Shown here piece by piece: positions 1-10,574 of a stretch of DNA of 64,000 bases. The position numbers were made by a program, and so were the translations under genes. Source of the stretch: Tetrapyrgos nigripes (taxonomy: Eukaryota; Basidiomycota; Agaricomycetes; Agaricales; Campanellaceae); assembly GCA_013368315.1 (NCBI GenBank), contig JAACJM010000027.1, positions 310,001-374,000 of the forward strand. The letters run 5' to 3'. The notes beneath the pieces were generated by a model. The model was not told where the DNA came from. It did no database searches and worked only from the letters and a program-made list of their open reading frames with translations. Each line of letters starts with the position of its first letter. Position 1 is the stretch's first letter.

Positions 1-370
1 TACTTGGCAGGTTGAGTGACGCCGATGAGCAAGAGCGGGAAAGAGGGATAGAAGATGGTGGTACGAGTGAAAGAATCCCCGACTCCGACCGAAGGGAGGA
101 GAGGGACGTGTCCCACCGATCGATCAGCCGGTCCTGGCAAGGGGGGTTTAAATTTTGAAATGGAGATCTCCGCATGAGATCATTTGTTTCCATCGCGTTC
201 CATTGGCTTCACATTACCACTATGACTCTCTCCCAATGTCTTCATCTCACCGCCAATGCTTGCTCTTTGTTTCTTGTTCCAATGTTGTCTGAATTGAGCC
301 AATTTGACTGTGTGATCCATGTCGGTGGCCTCACTAAGTCTTCCTAACCTCTTTCAGCTGATACTGTTTG
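1..370. other. No gene recognised
   Basis: There is no open frame of useful length on either strand and no recognisable repeat. The stretch leads directly into the minisatellite that follows. I see nothing that can be annotated here. Confidence 0.5.
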
Positions 371-1117
371 CTGATTGAAATGTCTGCATCATCACCCCTA
401 TGTACCCCTACCAGGAAAACTGCTGGTGGTATCAGGGGCTCCAACTCTTGGATTTAGCTTTCCCTACATATATTCTATCCTATAGATCATTCCAACAAGC
501 TTTGATTCTCAAAAAGTCGAAATCTCTGTATCATCACCCCTATGTATCCCTACCAGGAAAATTGCTGGGGTGGTACCAGGGGCTCCAACTCTTGGATTTA
601 GCCTTCCCTGGATCTATTTGATCCTAGAGATCACTCCAATAAGTTATACAAAGATCATGTCAGTAAGTAATACAAAGCTTTGATTTCCAAAAAGTCGAAA
701 TATCTGCATCATCATCCCCATATACCCCTACCAGGAAAACCGCTAGGATGGTATCAGGAGCTCCAAATCTTGCATTAGCCTTCCCTACATATATTCTGTC
801 CTATGGATCATGTCAACAAGTAATACAAGGCTTTGATTTTCAAAAAGTCGAAATGTCTGCATCATCACCCATATGTACTCCTACCAGGAAAACTGCTGGG
901 GTGGTACCAGGGGCTCCAACTCTTGGATTTAGCCTTCCCTACATATAATCTATCCTATAGATCAATCCAACAACTAATACAAGGCTTTGACTTCCAAATG
1001 TCCAAATTTCTCCATCATCACTTGTATGTACCCCTACCAGGAAAACTGCTGGGGTGGTACCAGGGGCTCCAACTCTTGGATTTAGCTTTCCCTGTATCTA
1101 TTTGATCCCATAGGTCA
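371..1117 (+). repeat. Minisatellite, about five ~153 bp units
   Basis: A block containing CTACCAGGAAAACTGCTGG, then GGGGCTCCAACTCTTGG, then CTTCCCTACATATA recurs in direct orientation. The CCAGG anchor falls at 411, 553, 731, 884 and 1037, so spacing is 142, 178, 153 and 153 bases. Copies differ by substitutions and small indels, so this is not a recent perfect array. The short open frames inside it (for example 400-621 and 833-1105) only reflect the repeat and should not be read as genes. Confidence 0.85.
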
Positions 1118-1195
1118 ATCCAATAAGTAATAAAAGGCTTAATATCCAAAAAGTCAAACTTTTTGGAAATCAAAGCCTCTTATTACTTATTGGAA
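1118..1195. repeat. Imperfect palindrome (hairpin) at the minisatellite edge
   Basis: The left arm at 1118-1153 (ATCCAATAAGTAATAAAAGG and following) is matched in inverted orientation by 1159-1195 (ending CTTATTACTTATTGGAAT), with only about five bases between. The arms carry the same AATAAGTAATA-AAGGCTTTGAT-TTCCAAAAAG string that links minisatellite units. The last unit therefore appears to have been duplicated in inverted orientation. Confidence 0.8.
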
Positions 1196-1310
1196 TGAAA
1201 GTAGTCACTGGTCTTGTCGGAAATGGGCACACAATACTTCAGGCTGGACATAGAGCAGATACAATTAATAAGATTTAGCTACATTTTTCTATCCTTGACC
1301 ACAGCCCTAG

Positions 1311-2379
1311 TTAGTCTCCGACTATGTGCTGAACATGAAGGTGTTGCCCTGACCCAGCCTGACAAGGAATGATTTTGACAGGAGTGTAGGATATCTTGGT
1401 CAAATTTGATTGCGCCTTAGAATTACCCATGGTGACTTTGACAAGAAGTGGATGCTTGCGTAGGGCACCATCAACCACATATGCGGGCCTGCTACCGAAA
1501 CTCTGAGTGAAAGTCTGCTTCAGGACCAGCTTCAGATCGAAAGTTGGCCTCTGTACATTTCCACCAGAGACACATAACATGGAAGGTAATAAAGACCTGG
1601 TGGTCAACAAACACAAGGGTTCAATCTGCACAAATGTAGGCAGCTTGTATGGAGATAGAAGAGGCATGTTTATCCAAACAATAGGCCCATCTATATATTC
1701 AGGAGGCAGTACTAAGCTCTCCTCATGTCTGTAAAGAGCTATTGACTATGTCATGGTAAGCCTCAACTAAGTAGAATGTGTGCCCCTCAGTGCCGAATGA
1801 GATTCAGAATATAAACTAAAAGTATTGTTTAACGGCTCATTTTCAATGAATCTCACTGATACTGAGTGCGAGTTGTTTGCCTTGGACACTGCAATACAAG
1901 GGTCCTGCTGGATTTAGCTTGTTCATGATCTCAGCTGGTCGGCCTTGATTCAACCCGCTCACTTTGTATGTCTATATGAAATGCAGGTGTGTTAGATGTA
2001 CATACTTGAAAATAAACCATAAGGGATACAATGACCTTACTTACCTGAAGAGCAGCTTTACTGCCTGCAACCAAAGAAAGCCTCTTAAAGGCATCCTTAC
2101 TAAGGGGAGCATCATTGCACTTGTTACAGCTTTTGTCATTACCATGCATGGGCAGGAAATCAGGATCATTGACAGCTGGCTGGTGAAAAGTGATGGTTGG
2201 CCAGTTCCCAGTTGTGGATGCACAGCATTCTGGATTAAATTGGAAGACACCTGAAGATAACAAGTGTCTGTTTAGGTTTGCATGGACATCAAAAAGTGCT
2301 CACCTCCAGCCTTGCTGGTTTTCCCAAGGTTTTCCTTCTGACTTTGCCTGTCCCTTTTAAGGGTGGCATTTTGGTGACT
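1311..2379 (-). CDS. Unrecognised spliced gene, 5' end unresolved
   Basis: Reading leftward, in-phase exons can be joined: ~2379-2304, 2250-2045, 1971-1857 and 1711-1311 (stop at 1311). Introns start GTGAGC, GTAAGT and GTGAG and end in AG. The second exon has a cysteine-rich patch containing CNKCNDAPL, and the third includes LPPEYIDGPIVWINMPLLSPY. I do not recognise the family. That four exons join in one frame supports a real or recently real gene. The start codon was not identified and the first exon is the weakest part. The gene may also belong to an unrecognised mobile element, given its surroundings. Confidence 0.4.
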
Positions 2380-2879
2380 TCACAATGATTAAAGAACAAG
2401 CAACCTGCTTCGGGCATAGCTGGAAACAAGTTAGAGACCACGAGCTAGCAGAAAACAAGTTGAAGCGGAAATGGTGACAATGAATAGTAAAGTCAACCAG
2501 TACATGACTCAATATTTAAACTCTGAGTCCCGCTTGCAATGAACAAAATTCTGCTCATGAATCATGTATACCAATGATTGAAATTTCTGCGGATTTAAAT
2601 GATCATTGTCCGTAAGTACCTGACTTGTTGTAGGTATCCGACTTGTAGCATACTAGTTGATCACAGACCAATTCCGGTCCTTAAAACCAACTGTAAGAAA
2701 ACAAAACAAATTTGTTTTGGAAATAAAAGTATTGATGTGAACGATCGGAGTCAGGGACCGGCGCATGAAATGCGCCGCTAGAATACAACCGTTCAACGGA
2801 CGCGTCGCCCTGTTTTGATGTGTTTTGGTCAGAGTTTGAACCCACTTTGGTACGCGCAAAGTTTCAGATTCCCCACACA
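2380..2879. other. No gene recognised
   Basis: Only short, composition-driven open frames occur. The right edge runs into the shared segment at 2880-2921 and the foldback element. Nothing else can be supported. Confidence 0.4.
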
Positions 2880-2921
2880 GCGGGGCGTGGAGCATATTTA
2901 CCAGCCATTTTTGTGCACTCT
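2880..2921. repeat. Dispersed repeat segment, inverted copy at 11055-11097
   Basis: The string containing GGAGCATATTTACCAGCC and ATTTTTGTGCACTC is found reverse-complemented at 11055-11097 over about 36 bases with few mismatches. Similarity stops at the edge of the foldback element, so this is either flanking sequence of an older repeat or part of its end. Confidence 0.55.
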
Positions 2922-3546
2922 TAAATGACGGATAGTTCACATGATTTTGGGTGAGATAAAATCCGTCGTATTTGCTGCCAAAAACCGGGTCGCAAAAGCT
3001 CAAATTATGGGCTCAAGTTTTTCCATGCCAAACCTTTATTCATTTTGCGACCAAAAAAGGGAAGCAAATAGTATTCGGATTTTGATTTGTGAGAAATTTC
3101 ACAAAAGGTATGATCAGTATTGTGTGCTGGATTCCGGCAAGTAAAAGGAAAAGCACTGCAGACAGGAAAAATCTAAATTTTAAATGACGGATTTTTGCTC
3201 GGCACCAGGCATACTCCAGATGGAATATTGGTCTCAAATTGGTGCTGTATGGAGTAGACCTGGCTGCTGAGAAAAATCAGTAATTTAAGTTCGTGTTTTT
3301 TCAAGTGCCCTGAAGAATTCCTTTTACTCACCAGAATCTGGCACGCAAATACTGGTCATATCATTTTTGCGCATTTTCTCACAAATCAAAATTGGAATAC
3401 CATTTGCTTCCCTTTTTTGATTGCAAATGAATAAAAGGTTTGGCATGGAAAAACTTGAGCACATAATTTGAGCTTTTGCAGCCCGGTTTTTGGCAGCAAA
3501 TACAACAGATTTTATCTCACCCAAAATTGTGTGAACTATCTGTCAT
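2922..3546. mobile_element. Non-autonomous foldback or MITE-like element
   Basis: Long inverted repeats face each other. 2922-3150 (starting TAAATGACGGATAGTTCACA, then GGGTGAGATAAAATCCG) is mirrored by 3318-3546 (ending GTGTGAACTATCTGTCATCT). The arms are about 225 bases and the spacer about 170. No transposase frame is present. Short open frames in the arms translate to nearly the same peptide on opposite strands, as expected for a palindrome. I could not fix a target duplication. Confidence 0.7.
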
Positions 3547-4154
3547 CTAATTGCTCTGTCTTCAAATGCGAGTCAGCATGATGTAATGGTATAGGGGTGT
3601 CGCGGCGACCTCTAAAAGAGGTCACCCAAAAGAAGATGACACTAGGATGAAGGAGAAGGGCTATACTACAACATTCATGTAATATAAGCACTACTAAAAT
3701 CCGTAGTAAGGTGACATTAAAAACCTACAGGGGAAAACCACTTGGGAGAAAGCCCTCCCATCAGGAAAAGTCTGCCTCTACTCGGGTGTGAAAATGAAGA
3801 GGGTGGGAAGGGTGAGTGAATGAAAGGATTCTCGAGTGAGTGGCTAGCGAATGAGAGAATAAAACTAAGGAGTAAGGACATAACAACTGAGAATATAAAG
3901 ATGTAGTTGAAACATGGAGATAAATTTGAGAGATGGGAGTAAGACAACGTGTTAGAGGATGTGTGGTTGTAAGGATACTCATGTCTTCACCAGTGTTTGA
4001 CCGGATCACGAAACATGAGTGAGGATGGTTCAATCTCCATGGTAAAACCCTATTGATGTGGGAACTGAGAGAGGATTCCATGTGATGGAGAGAAGAGATA
4101 TAGGAAAGTGAATGACTCTGCAAAGTACTCACAATTAGACTATTTTAAACAAAC
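3547..4154 (-). repeat. LTR-like repeat, probably a Copia-type LTR
   Basis: Read on the minus strand the block begins TGTTTAAAGTTTG at 4154, exactly where the 5' LTR at 10574 begins, and the two are nearly identical for about 270 bases (3885-4154 against 10241-10574). The remaining inner part differs, so this is a related subfamily or a recombinant. Its distal end, CAATTAG, is interrupted by the foldback element at 3546. A second copy of the distal part abuts its start (see 4155-4282), giving a tandem LTR-LTR arrangement. Confidence 0.55.
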
Positions 4155-4282
4155 TTTAAACATGACTAATTGCTCTGTCTTCGACCGCGAGTCAGCATGA
4201 TGTAATGGTATAGGGGTGTCACGGCAGCCTCTAAAAGAGGTCACCTGAAAGAAGATGACATTAGGATGAAGGAGAACGGCTA
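4155..4282 (-). repeat. Partial LTR-like repeat, direct copy of 3547-3663
   Basis: The sequence from CTAATTGCTCTGTCTTC through GAGTCAGCATGATGTAATGG to GAAGGAGA repeats 3547-3663 with few changes, 610 bases away in the same orientation. Read on the minus strand it ends GTCA directly before TGTTTAAAG of the next copy. The full LTR may therefore run TG...CA, with two LTRs lying head to tail. Confidence 0.55.
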
Positions 4283-4488
4283 TGGTGCCTAAGGAGGAAA
4301 TTGGAAGGGAGGGAAGGGAGGGTGAAAGAAAAAAGGAAAGAAGAGAAAAGGGTAAAAGAAAATTTGGATAAAAATGAAATCATAGTTTTGAATGAAAATA
4401 ACATAAACGATGCCCTGTAACGGCAACATCAGACACAACAGAAACAGTCCAATGCCCTGAAACAGCGACAAAGGGTACAAATAAATCT

Positions 4489-5434
4489 TTAATGAGCAGG
4501 ACGGCCAAATAAAAGAGCATGGAGCACCACCAGATTCTTATGAATGTAAATCTCGAAGGTGCAGGAACTCCATCGACCGTTAGCTTGTATCAAATGAGGA
4601 GAGACGCCAGACTGCACCATGGATGTAGAACCGCCATCGCGCATGGAATGCCCAGAGATGTTAGCATTGGGAAGAAGCATCCTGATGAACCAATCTCGGG
4701 TGGGAACTTTGCCGTTGGCTTTGATCCAAAGTTCCGGTCATAAAGGGAAGAGGTCATCTTGTGAATCGAGGTAGGAAATGAAATGGGGAGTGGGATTGGA
4801 ATGACGAGTGGTAGTTTGGATGATGATGAGGTTGCCTTTGAAGAAGTGATCACCCTTATGACCTGGCAGAAAAAAGGAGTACTGCTCAGGATCAGAAGTC
4901 TCCACAGAATGCCGCATGATGGTCTTGCGACGATTAATTAACCTGGAGTTTGTGGGATCAGTGATCTCGCCTAGACGAAGTAAACCATGAAAACCAGACA
5001 GTACCATGGCTTTGAATAGAAAATTGTCATGAGAATGTGAATGGGAAAGGGAGTCAATGATGATGCTGAGTTGTTCATGAGAGAGGGGAAGCTTTCTGTT
5101 GACTGGGGTACCCCAACGACGCAGACAGCCTGCCATGGTGCATGTGACAAGAGAAGAGTTCCAGGCTTGACATACACCAGGATAGTGTTCCTCTAGTTCG
5201 TTGGTGATCCCAGAAAGATGAAGACAGCATACATGCTGAGGGTTTCAGCAGTCAGAGTGATAGGGAAATTGTGAGTCTTGCAAAAGAATAAGTAGTAGAA
5301 GAGGAAGAATCAATAGAAAGTTCAAGGCAAATAGAACACTTGTGAATTAGTTTCTCCAAACTCCAGGGCTCACGAACTGGCTGTCTGGAGTTGGTGGAAA
5401 TAGAAATCATTGAGTAATTACCCCCAGTGTCCAT
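4489..5434 (-). pseudogene. Broken tyrosine recombinase of a fungal retroelement or Crypton-like element
   Basis: The minus strand encodes a phage-integrase-fold recombinase in pieces. An N-terminal part lies at about 5434-5252. After a frameshift near 5230 comes a core with LSGITNELEEHYP, then SGFHGLLRLGEITDP, which carries the first catalytic Arg. After an in-frame TGA at 4738-4740 comes ISGHSMRDGG...LIQANGRWSS...YIHK, the H-x-x-R / R-W-S / Tyr catalytic end. The two halves on either side of the TGA are in the same frame, so the stop is a simple substitution, plausibly CGA to TGA. Such recombinases act in DIRS-like and Crypton-like elements; I cannot tell which this is. Confidence 0.75.
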
Positions 5435-5590
5435 TGAGGGGGTCTAGATATCGTAGAAGGTGCATAGGTGATGAAGACAAAAGAAGGTAAGAGTGAGTAA
5501 AGTAGAAATGCAAAAACACATGAGAAAAAGAAAGGAAACAAGTATGCAAATAAAGAAAAATGAGATAAAAGAAGATGAAACAGATCATTT

Positions 5591-5801
5591 TCATATGGGA
5601 TTAGTAGTAGCTGGAGTAGTGGAAGGTTTAGGAGTGGTAGTAGACATGGAGGAGGGGTTTTTGTTGGTGAGATGCAGGCATTTGTCACACTTATGGCCAG
5701 GACGACGACAAGCATTACAAACATGAAGACAAGGGCAGCTGCCAGGTGGACTGTTGCAGAATCCCATGTTCCAATTGTTACAAGGGACCTTGGGCCTGGC
5801 A
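5591..5801 (-). pseudogene. Gag-like zinc-finger fragment upstream of the recombinase
   Basis: The minus strand encodes a segment with WNMGFCNSPPGSCPCLHVC followed by NACRRPGHKCDKC: closely spaced Cys and His residues of the kind seen in the Gag-like protein preceding fungal tyrosine recombinases. It reads toward the recombinase at 5434-4489. Its upstream side is cut by the 3' end of the decayed Copia element, so only the C-terminal zinc cluster and a Thr/Pro-rich tail remain. Confidence 0.5.
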
Positions 5802-8800
5802 GGTATCAAAGTGTTTGGTATGACCGTGTTTGGTTGTCGCCTTGATGAGTGCAATCGAGCTAGTGTTGTCTACATTGACAATGAATGGGTACTCCTTTCA
5901 CATCTCAATCCCATTCAGCCACTTCCACATCCACTGCGCTTGCTTCCCAGCATGAACCATTGACAAGTATTCTGCCTCAGTTGTGGACAAGGCGACCACC
6001 TTCTGCTTTGACAAAGACCATGAGACAGCTCCTCCAGCAACCATAAACACATATCCCGTCGTTGATTTATGCGTCGCTACTCCATTTTCCTCCTTCACAT
6101 CAGCATGCGGGGCATCAGGGTAACCAATGGGTTTGAGACCATCGGAGGTATCCGAGGGGATTTGGCGTCTATAGGTGATCTGAAGTCTGGAGGTTGCCTT
6201 CAGGTACGCGAGGAGGTGCAGGGCAGATGCCCAGTGGATGGTCTAGGATTGTTAGCATACTGTTGTAGTAGGGCAACTGAGAATGCGATGTCGGGGTGTG
6301 TCCCTTGACTAATATGATTCAACACTCCTATGAGGCTGTAGTACTTCTTGTTGAGCATGAAGAGTTTGTCGGTGGCTGGGATAGGATGTGGCTGACTGTT
6401 GACGAATTCAATACCAGGTGAGAGTGGGGTATATTTGGGAGCACAGTCCTTCATCCCAAAAAAGTTCCAACATTTTCTCAATGAGGGGGCGTTGGTGTAT
6501 GGAGATGTTACCAGTATCTTCGTCAATTCAGACAGTCATCCCTACCACTACATCTGGATCCCCATAGTCTCTGAATTCATATAGCTCAGCAATGTCCTTC
6601 CTCGCCCTATTCCCATCTTCCTTCATTGAAGATATTCCTGTGACATTGTCTGTGTAGGTCACAGTAATGGTATTTCCAAGGCAAGTACAGCAGTAACGAA
6701 TGCAGGGGTCGGCTGGGTTTGACTTGAAGCCAATGTCATGGTACTGTTGATCAAGGAGCCTGTACCAATTATTCCCCACATCCATGGATCCATATATATT
6801 GATATTCATGAGTAGGACTGTCTTGGTACCATCGCAAAGGGAGTAACAGTCTTTGAAGCCTTCGGGAAGGGTTAAGTAATTGACCCCTTGCAGTTTGGCA
6901 TTGAGATATGCTCCAGTGAAATCTCCTGACCATATATTCATCCCTTTGTACGCGGCAATGGCGATAGTGAATCGTATGGACTCATATCTTGCAATGATGG
7001 CCCAAGTATCATCGTAATGGACTCCCTTGACTTGGTCATAACCTCTAACCACCAATCGAGCTTGATGTTTGGTGATCTTTCCATCTCCGTCCAACCTGAG
7101 AGCATATACCCATCAGGTCGTGATAACCTTCACATTCTCTGGCTTTGCCACTGGGGTAAATGCCTTCCTAGAGTCTAGCTTCTCAATCTCCTTTTCCATG
7201 GCCTTCATCCAGAGGTCTGGTCTGGTCATCGTCTCATTGTATGAGTTGGGAACGTCCATGTTTTCTGGTTCTATGATTTCCTGAACTCAGGCTTCTTGTG
7301 CAATGGGCTTGTCTTCTTCATCAAATTCTGGGAGTAATTCTCTATCCTCCTCATCATCTCTCATCCAAGCCTCTCCTCTGTCATATCCCTCTCATTCTTG
7401 AGCCTCATATTCCTTCAACTGGATAAATTCTTGAGTCAAGTTCTGGGCATGGTTAGAAGTGCGGGTTGGTGCAGTACCCCAGATTTCAGCCTGGGTGCGA
7501 CAGCGTCTCAGTTGTGGTGCATCTGGAACAGTGGGCATGTCCTTGGTGTTAATTTGAGGACTAGTGTCAGGTACGTCAGGTTGAGTCTTGGTCGAGGCAG
7601 AGTTAGAAGGTTCAGGTTCGATCTGGGGTTTTGAGGTTGGTACTAAAAATAGCAGGTCCTCATTCTCCCCCTCCAATTCCAAAACCCAGTGTCCCATCGA
7701 CTTCTCAAATATCATGTCACTAGTCTGGAACAGGTCATTGCTATCCCAAGATTTGACAATGTAAACCTTCCTCCTGTTGTATCCCACCATCTGGCATTTG
7801 TATCCTCTCGTGTCTAACTTCCCCCTGCCACTTTTCGCTGGGATATGGGCAAAGCCAATACTGCCAAATGGAATAAGGTGAGAAACATTCTGTTGTTGCC
7901 CGGTCCACTGCTGTTCCAGTACAATCCCTTTGGTATTAAGCATTAAGTTCTTGATGTAAATAAACATTGTCATTGCCTGTCCCCACCAATGTGGTGGTAG
8001 ACTGGCATCAAACAATATTGCCCTAGTACTGTTGAGCATCACCCCAATTCCTCATTCAGATGAGTATGGTGCTGTGAACTCGTGGACAATCCCATGTTTC
8101 GTTGTCCACTCCTTGAAAGTTTGAGAACGGAATTCAGGTGCGTTGTCCGTCCTAATTCTCTTCAGCTTCTTCCCAGTCTGTGTCTCTGCAATAGCTCACC
8201 TAATTTCCAACTTTGCTAGTATCATCTCTGCCTTGCAATCCTTGAGCAGTTCAACCATGTCTCTCGAGGTACCAGCGTCAGTTCCGAACAGCGCGTACTT
8301 GTTTCTGCCAACAGAAGCAACTTGGGCTGGCCCCCACATGTCTAGACACCATCGGAAATTCGCCTCAGCCATGACCTTGGTACTGTCTAGATGGGGTTGT
8401 CTGTCTGTGTGAGCTCATCTACAATCCTCGCAGCATCCCATCTTCTTTCACACCTCTTTCACCTCTGGCATCCCATCAAGGACTTCATGTGCCCCCTCGA
8501 ATTGCTCTGGCATGATATGTCCACCAGCCCTATGTAGGTATCGAACGTCTGAGGGTAATTTTGTCACCATCGCCCTCTTCGCATTCGCATTGGCCACTTC
8601 CACGTCTAAGACGTAAACCCGCTCCTTCAGCACTGCCTCAAACACATCTGTACCTGTCTTGTCCCTGAATGTAATGACACCATCCCCTTGAATCATATGG
8701 TAACCAAGGGCATCGAGAGTTCCAGTGGAGAGGAGGTTATTCGAGATGTTTGGGGCATGAAGTGCTCTGCGGAAAACTAGGAGACAAGGTACGCCTTTAT

Positions 8801-9857
8801 ATATGCCTTTACCAACAAGGTTTAGTGTAACTCCTTCATGGGATGAGTCTCCTTCTTCGACATGAGGCATATAGTTTAGGAAGAATTGTCTATCTTTGAA
8901 GAAATGATGAGATGCGCCGGAATTAGCAAGAATACGAATGGTGGGCCCAGATAATTGGTCATTGGACTTGGAGGTGGTGTTAAGGGCGATTACCCTCATC
9001 AAGGATTCATCTGAGGATTGGGTAGAGGTGGTGGTGTTTGCAGATGGGGGTGTAGTGTCCTTTTTTCCTTTCCACCATGCAGGATATTGACCCTGTTTCC
9101 CACCTCCCTCTCGGAAACAATTCTCAATCATATGTCCTCAGCGTTTACACTTCAGATTGGAGCACAAGAGGTCCATATTAGCAGGTCCTTTTCTGGCGTT
9201 CATGGCGCTCATCTTCTCAGTCAACTCCTTTACTTGTGCCTGTAGAACCCCATTTGATCCATCACCTCCTCTCATAAGCCTAACGTGTTCTTGGAGACGT
9301 CCAGCTACGACGTTAAACAACATCTTCGGGTTGGTTAGGAGGGTGCCCATGATCAGGATCCACTCTGGTGTTCAAGGAAATGAATCGAGGAACAGGATTA
9401 GGAATTTGGAATCGTCATAGTCGGCTCCCACATCTTCAGCTTGCTTGTGCAAAGTATGGTACTTGGCTGCATAACCGTCCTTGCCAGTGACATTTCCCTC
9501 ACTATATCAACATCCTCGTAGTTGAGCGAGATGGCTCACCAGGGTGTATTCCTTGTGAAGGAATGACCATAGTTCATGGGACTTCTTTCCTTCGCAAATG
9601 TCGTACTCAAGATAGTTTGGATGAGTATCGCTGATAGGAGTCAGTCACAATGGCGTGTTTGGGTCATTTGGTTCGATAGGTATGGCAACCTTCCCTTCCC
9701 AGTATAAATGCAATCCTTTCAGCTTTCCTCGCTGGATCATCGACTCCCTCTATGAGATGTAGTTTTCCCCATTAAACTTTGCATTGTCAGGGAGCTCCTG
9801 AATAGTTGTGTAGTTACTCGGGTTCCCTATGGGGTTAACAGCAATGGTGGAACTCAT
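5802..9857 (-). pseudogene. Decayed Ty1/Copia Gag-Pol polyprotein, 3' truncated
   Basis: Reading leftward from the ATG at 9857: a UBN2-like Gag with several stops; a CX4CX4HX4C zinc knuckle near 9170-9125; an aspartic protease site reading ILANSGAS near 8930, where the usual Asp is Asn; a zinc-binding pre-integrase region and a heavily broken integrase (about 8560-7700); reverse transcriptase at 7094-6528, where the usual YxDD reads YTDN; and RNase H at 6098-5898 with ALSTTEAEY. After a TGA the RNase H frame continues through VDNTSSIALIKATTKHGHTK and is cut at about 5802, where the zinc-finger fragment begins. The element cannot be active. Its 5' LTR and primer site survive to the right. Confidence 0.9.
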
Positions 9858-9993
9858 TTGTGGGTCACTGGTAGTGGTATTTTGTGGCGCAACGGGAGGA
9901 TATATTGTAGTTTCGGGCATGATATTGTATGGGTAGTATATTCAATGAGTCGAAATTGTATAGATCTTCGTGTGTGCGCAGTCTTAGGGCCCG

Positions 9994-10005
9994 GGGCCCA
10001 TAACC
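9994..10005 (-). other. Primer-binding site of the Copia element, half-tRNA-iMet type
   Basis: The minus strand reads GGTTATGGGCCC directly after the LTR end TGACA. This is complementary to the anticodon stem-loop of initiator tRNA-Met (GGGCCCATAACC), the internal half-tRNA primer known from Drosophila copia and yeast Ty5. It lies about 140 bases upstream of the Gag ATG, as expected. Confidence 0.6.
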
Positions 10006-10574
10006 TGTCAGAAATAGTACACATAAGTAACGGTGTACAAAAGGTACCCAGGAGTCCACGAAGATAGTGGAAACAACTGGGGTGTAAGTTACGGTACGGA
10101 CTGGTATAAGTGAGGCAGATATACATATATGGATCACAAATGATGTACCTGAGGGAATAGGGAAAAGTAATAGGAAGTGTAAAGCGGAATAAAGTATATA
10201 TAAGGAAATACCCCTATCTGGGGACTCTCATTCTCAACAAACAACTGAGAATATAAAGATGTAGTTGAAACATGGAGATAAATTTGAGAGATAGGAGTAA
10301 GAGGATGTGTTAGAGGAGGAAGTAAGAGAAAGGATGTGTGAGAGATGGGAGTAAAACGACATGTTAGAGAATGTGTGGTTGTAAGGATACTCATGTCTTC
10401 ACTGGTGTTTGACCAGATCACGAAACATGAGTGAGGATGGTTCAATCTCCATGGTAAAACCATATTGATGTGCAAACTGAGAGAGGATTCCATGTGATGG
10501 CGAGAAGAGATATAGGAAAGTGAAGGACTCTGTGAAGTACTCACAATTAGACTATTTTAAACAAACTTTAAACA
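10006..10574 (-). repeat. 5' LTR of the decayed Copia element
   Basis: On the minus strand it starts TGTTTAAAGTTTG at 10574 and ends TGACA at 10006, giving 569 bases with TG...CA ends. It is followed at once by a half-tRNA primer site. The first ~330 bases are nearly identical to 4154-3885, and similarity stops exactly at the TG end in both copies, which supports the boundary. A TATA-like TTATATATACTTT lies in the middle. The matching 3' LTR is missing at the truncated end near 5802. Confidence 0.6.

Noticed and set aside
371..1117. CRISPR-like or protein-coding tandem repeat
   Set aside because: Units are ~153 bases without a short conserved repeat and unique spacers, and the peptide frames simply follow the DNA repeat.
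3580..3640. tRNA-like fold around GGTATAGGGGTGTCGCGGCG
   Set aside because: No A and B boxes or acceptor pairing could be drawn; the segment is part of the LTR-like repeat.
10134..10544. 136-codon minus-strand frame
   Set aside because: It lies inside the Copia LTR and recurs in the related LTR at 3761-4132; it is not a gene.
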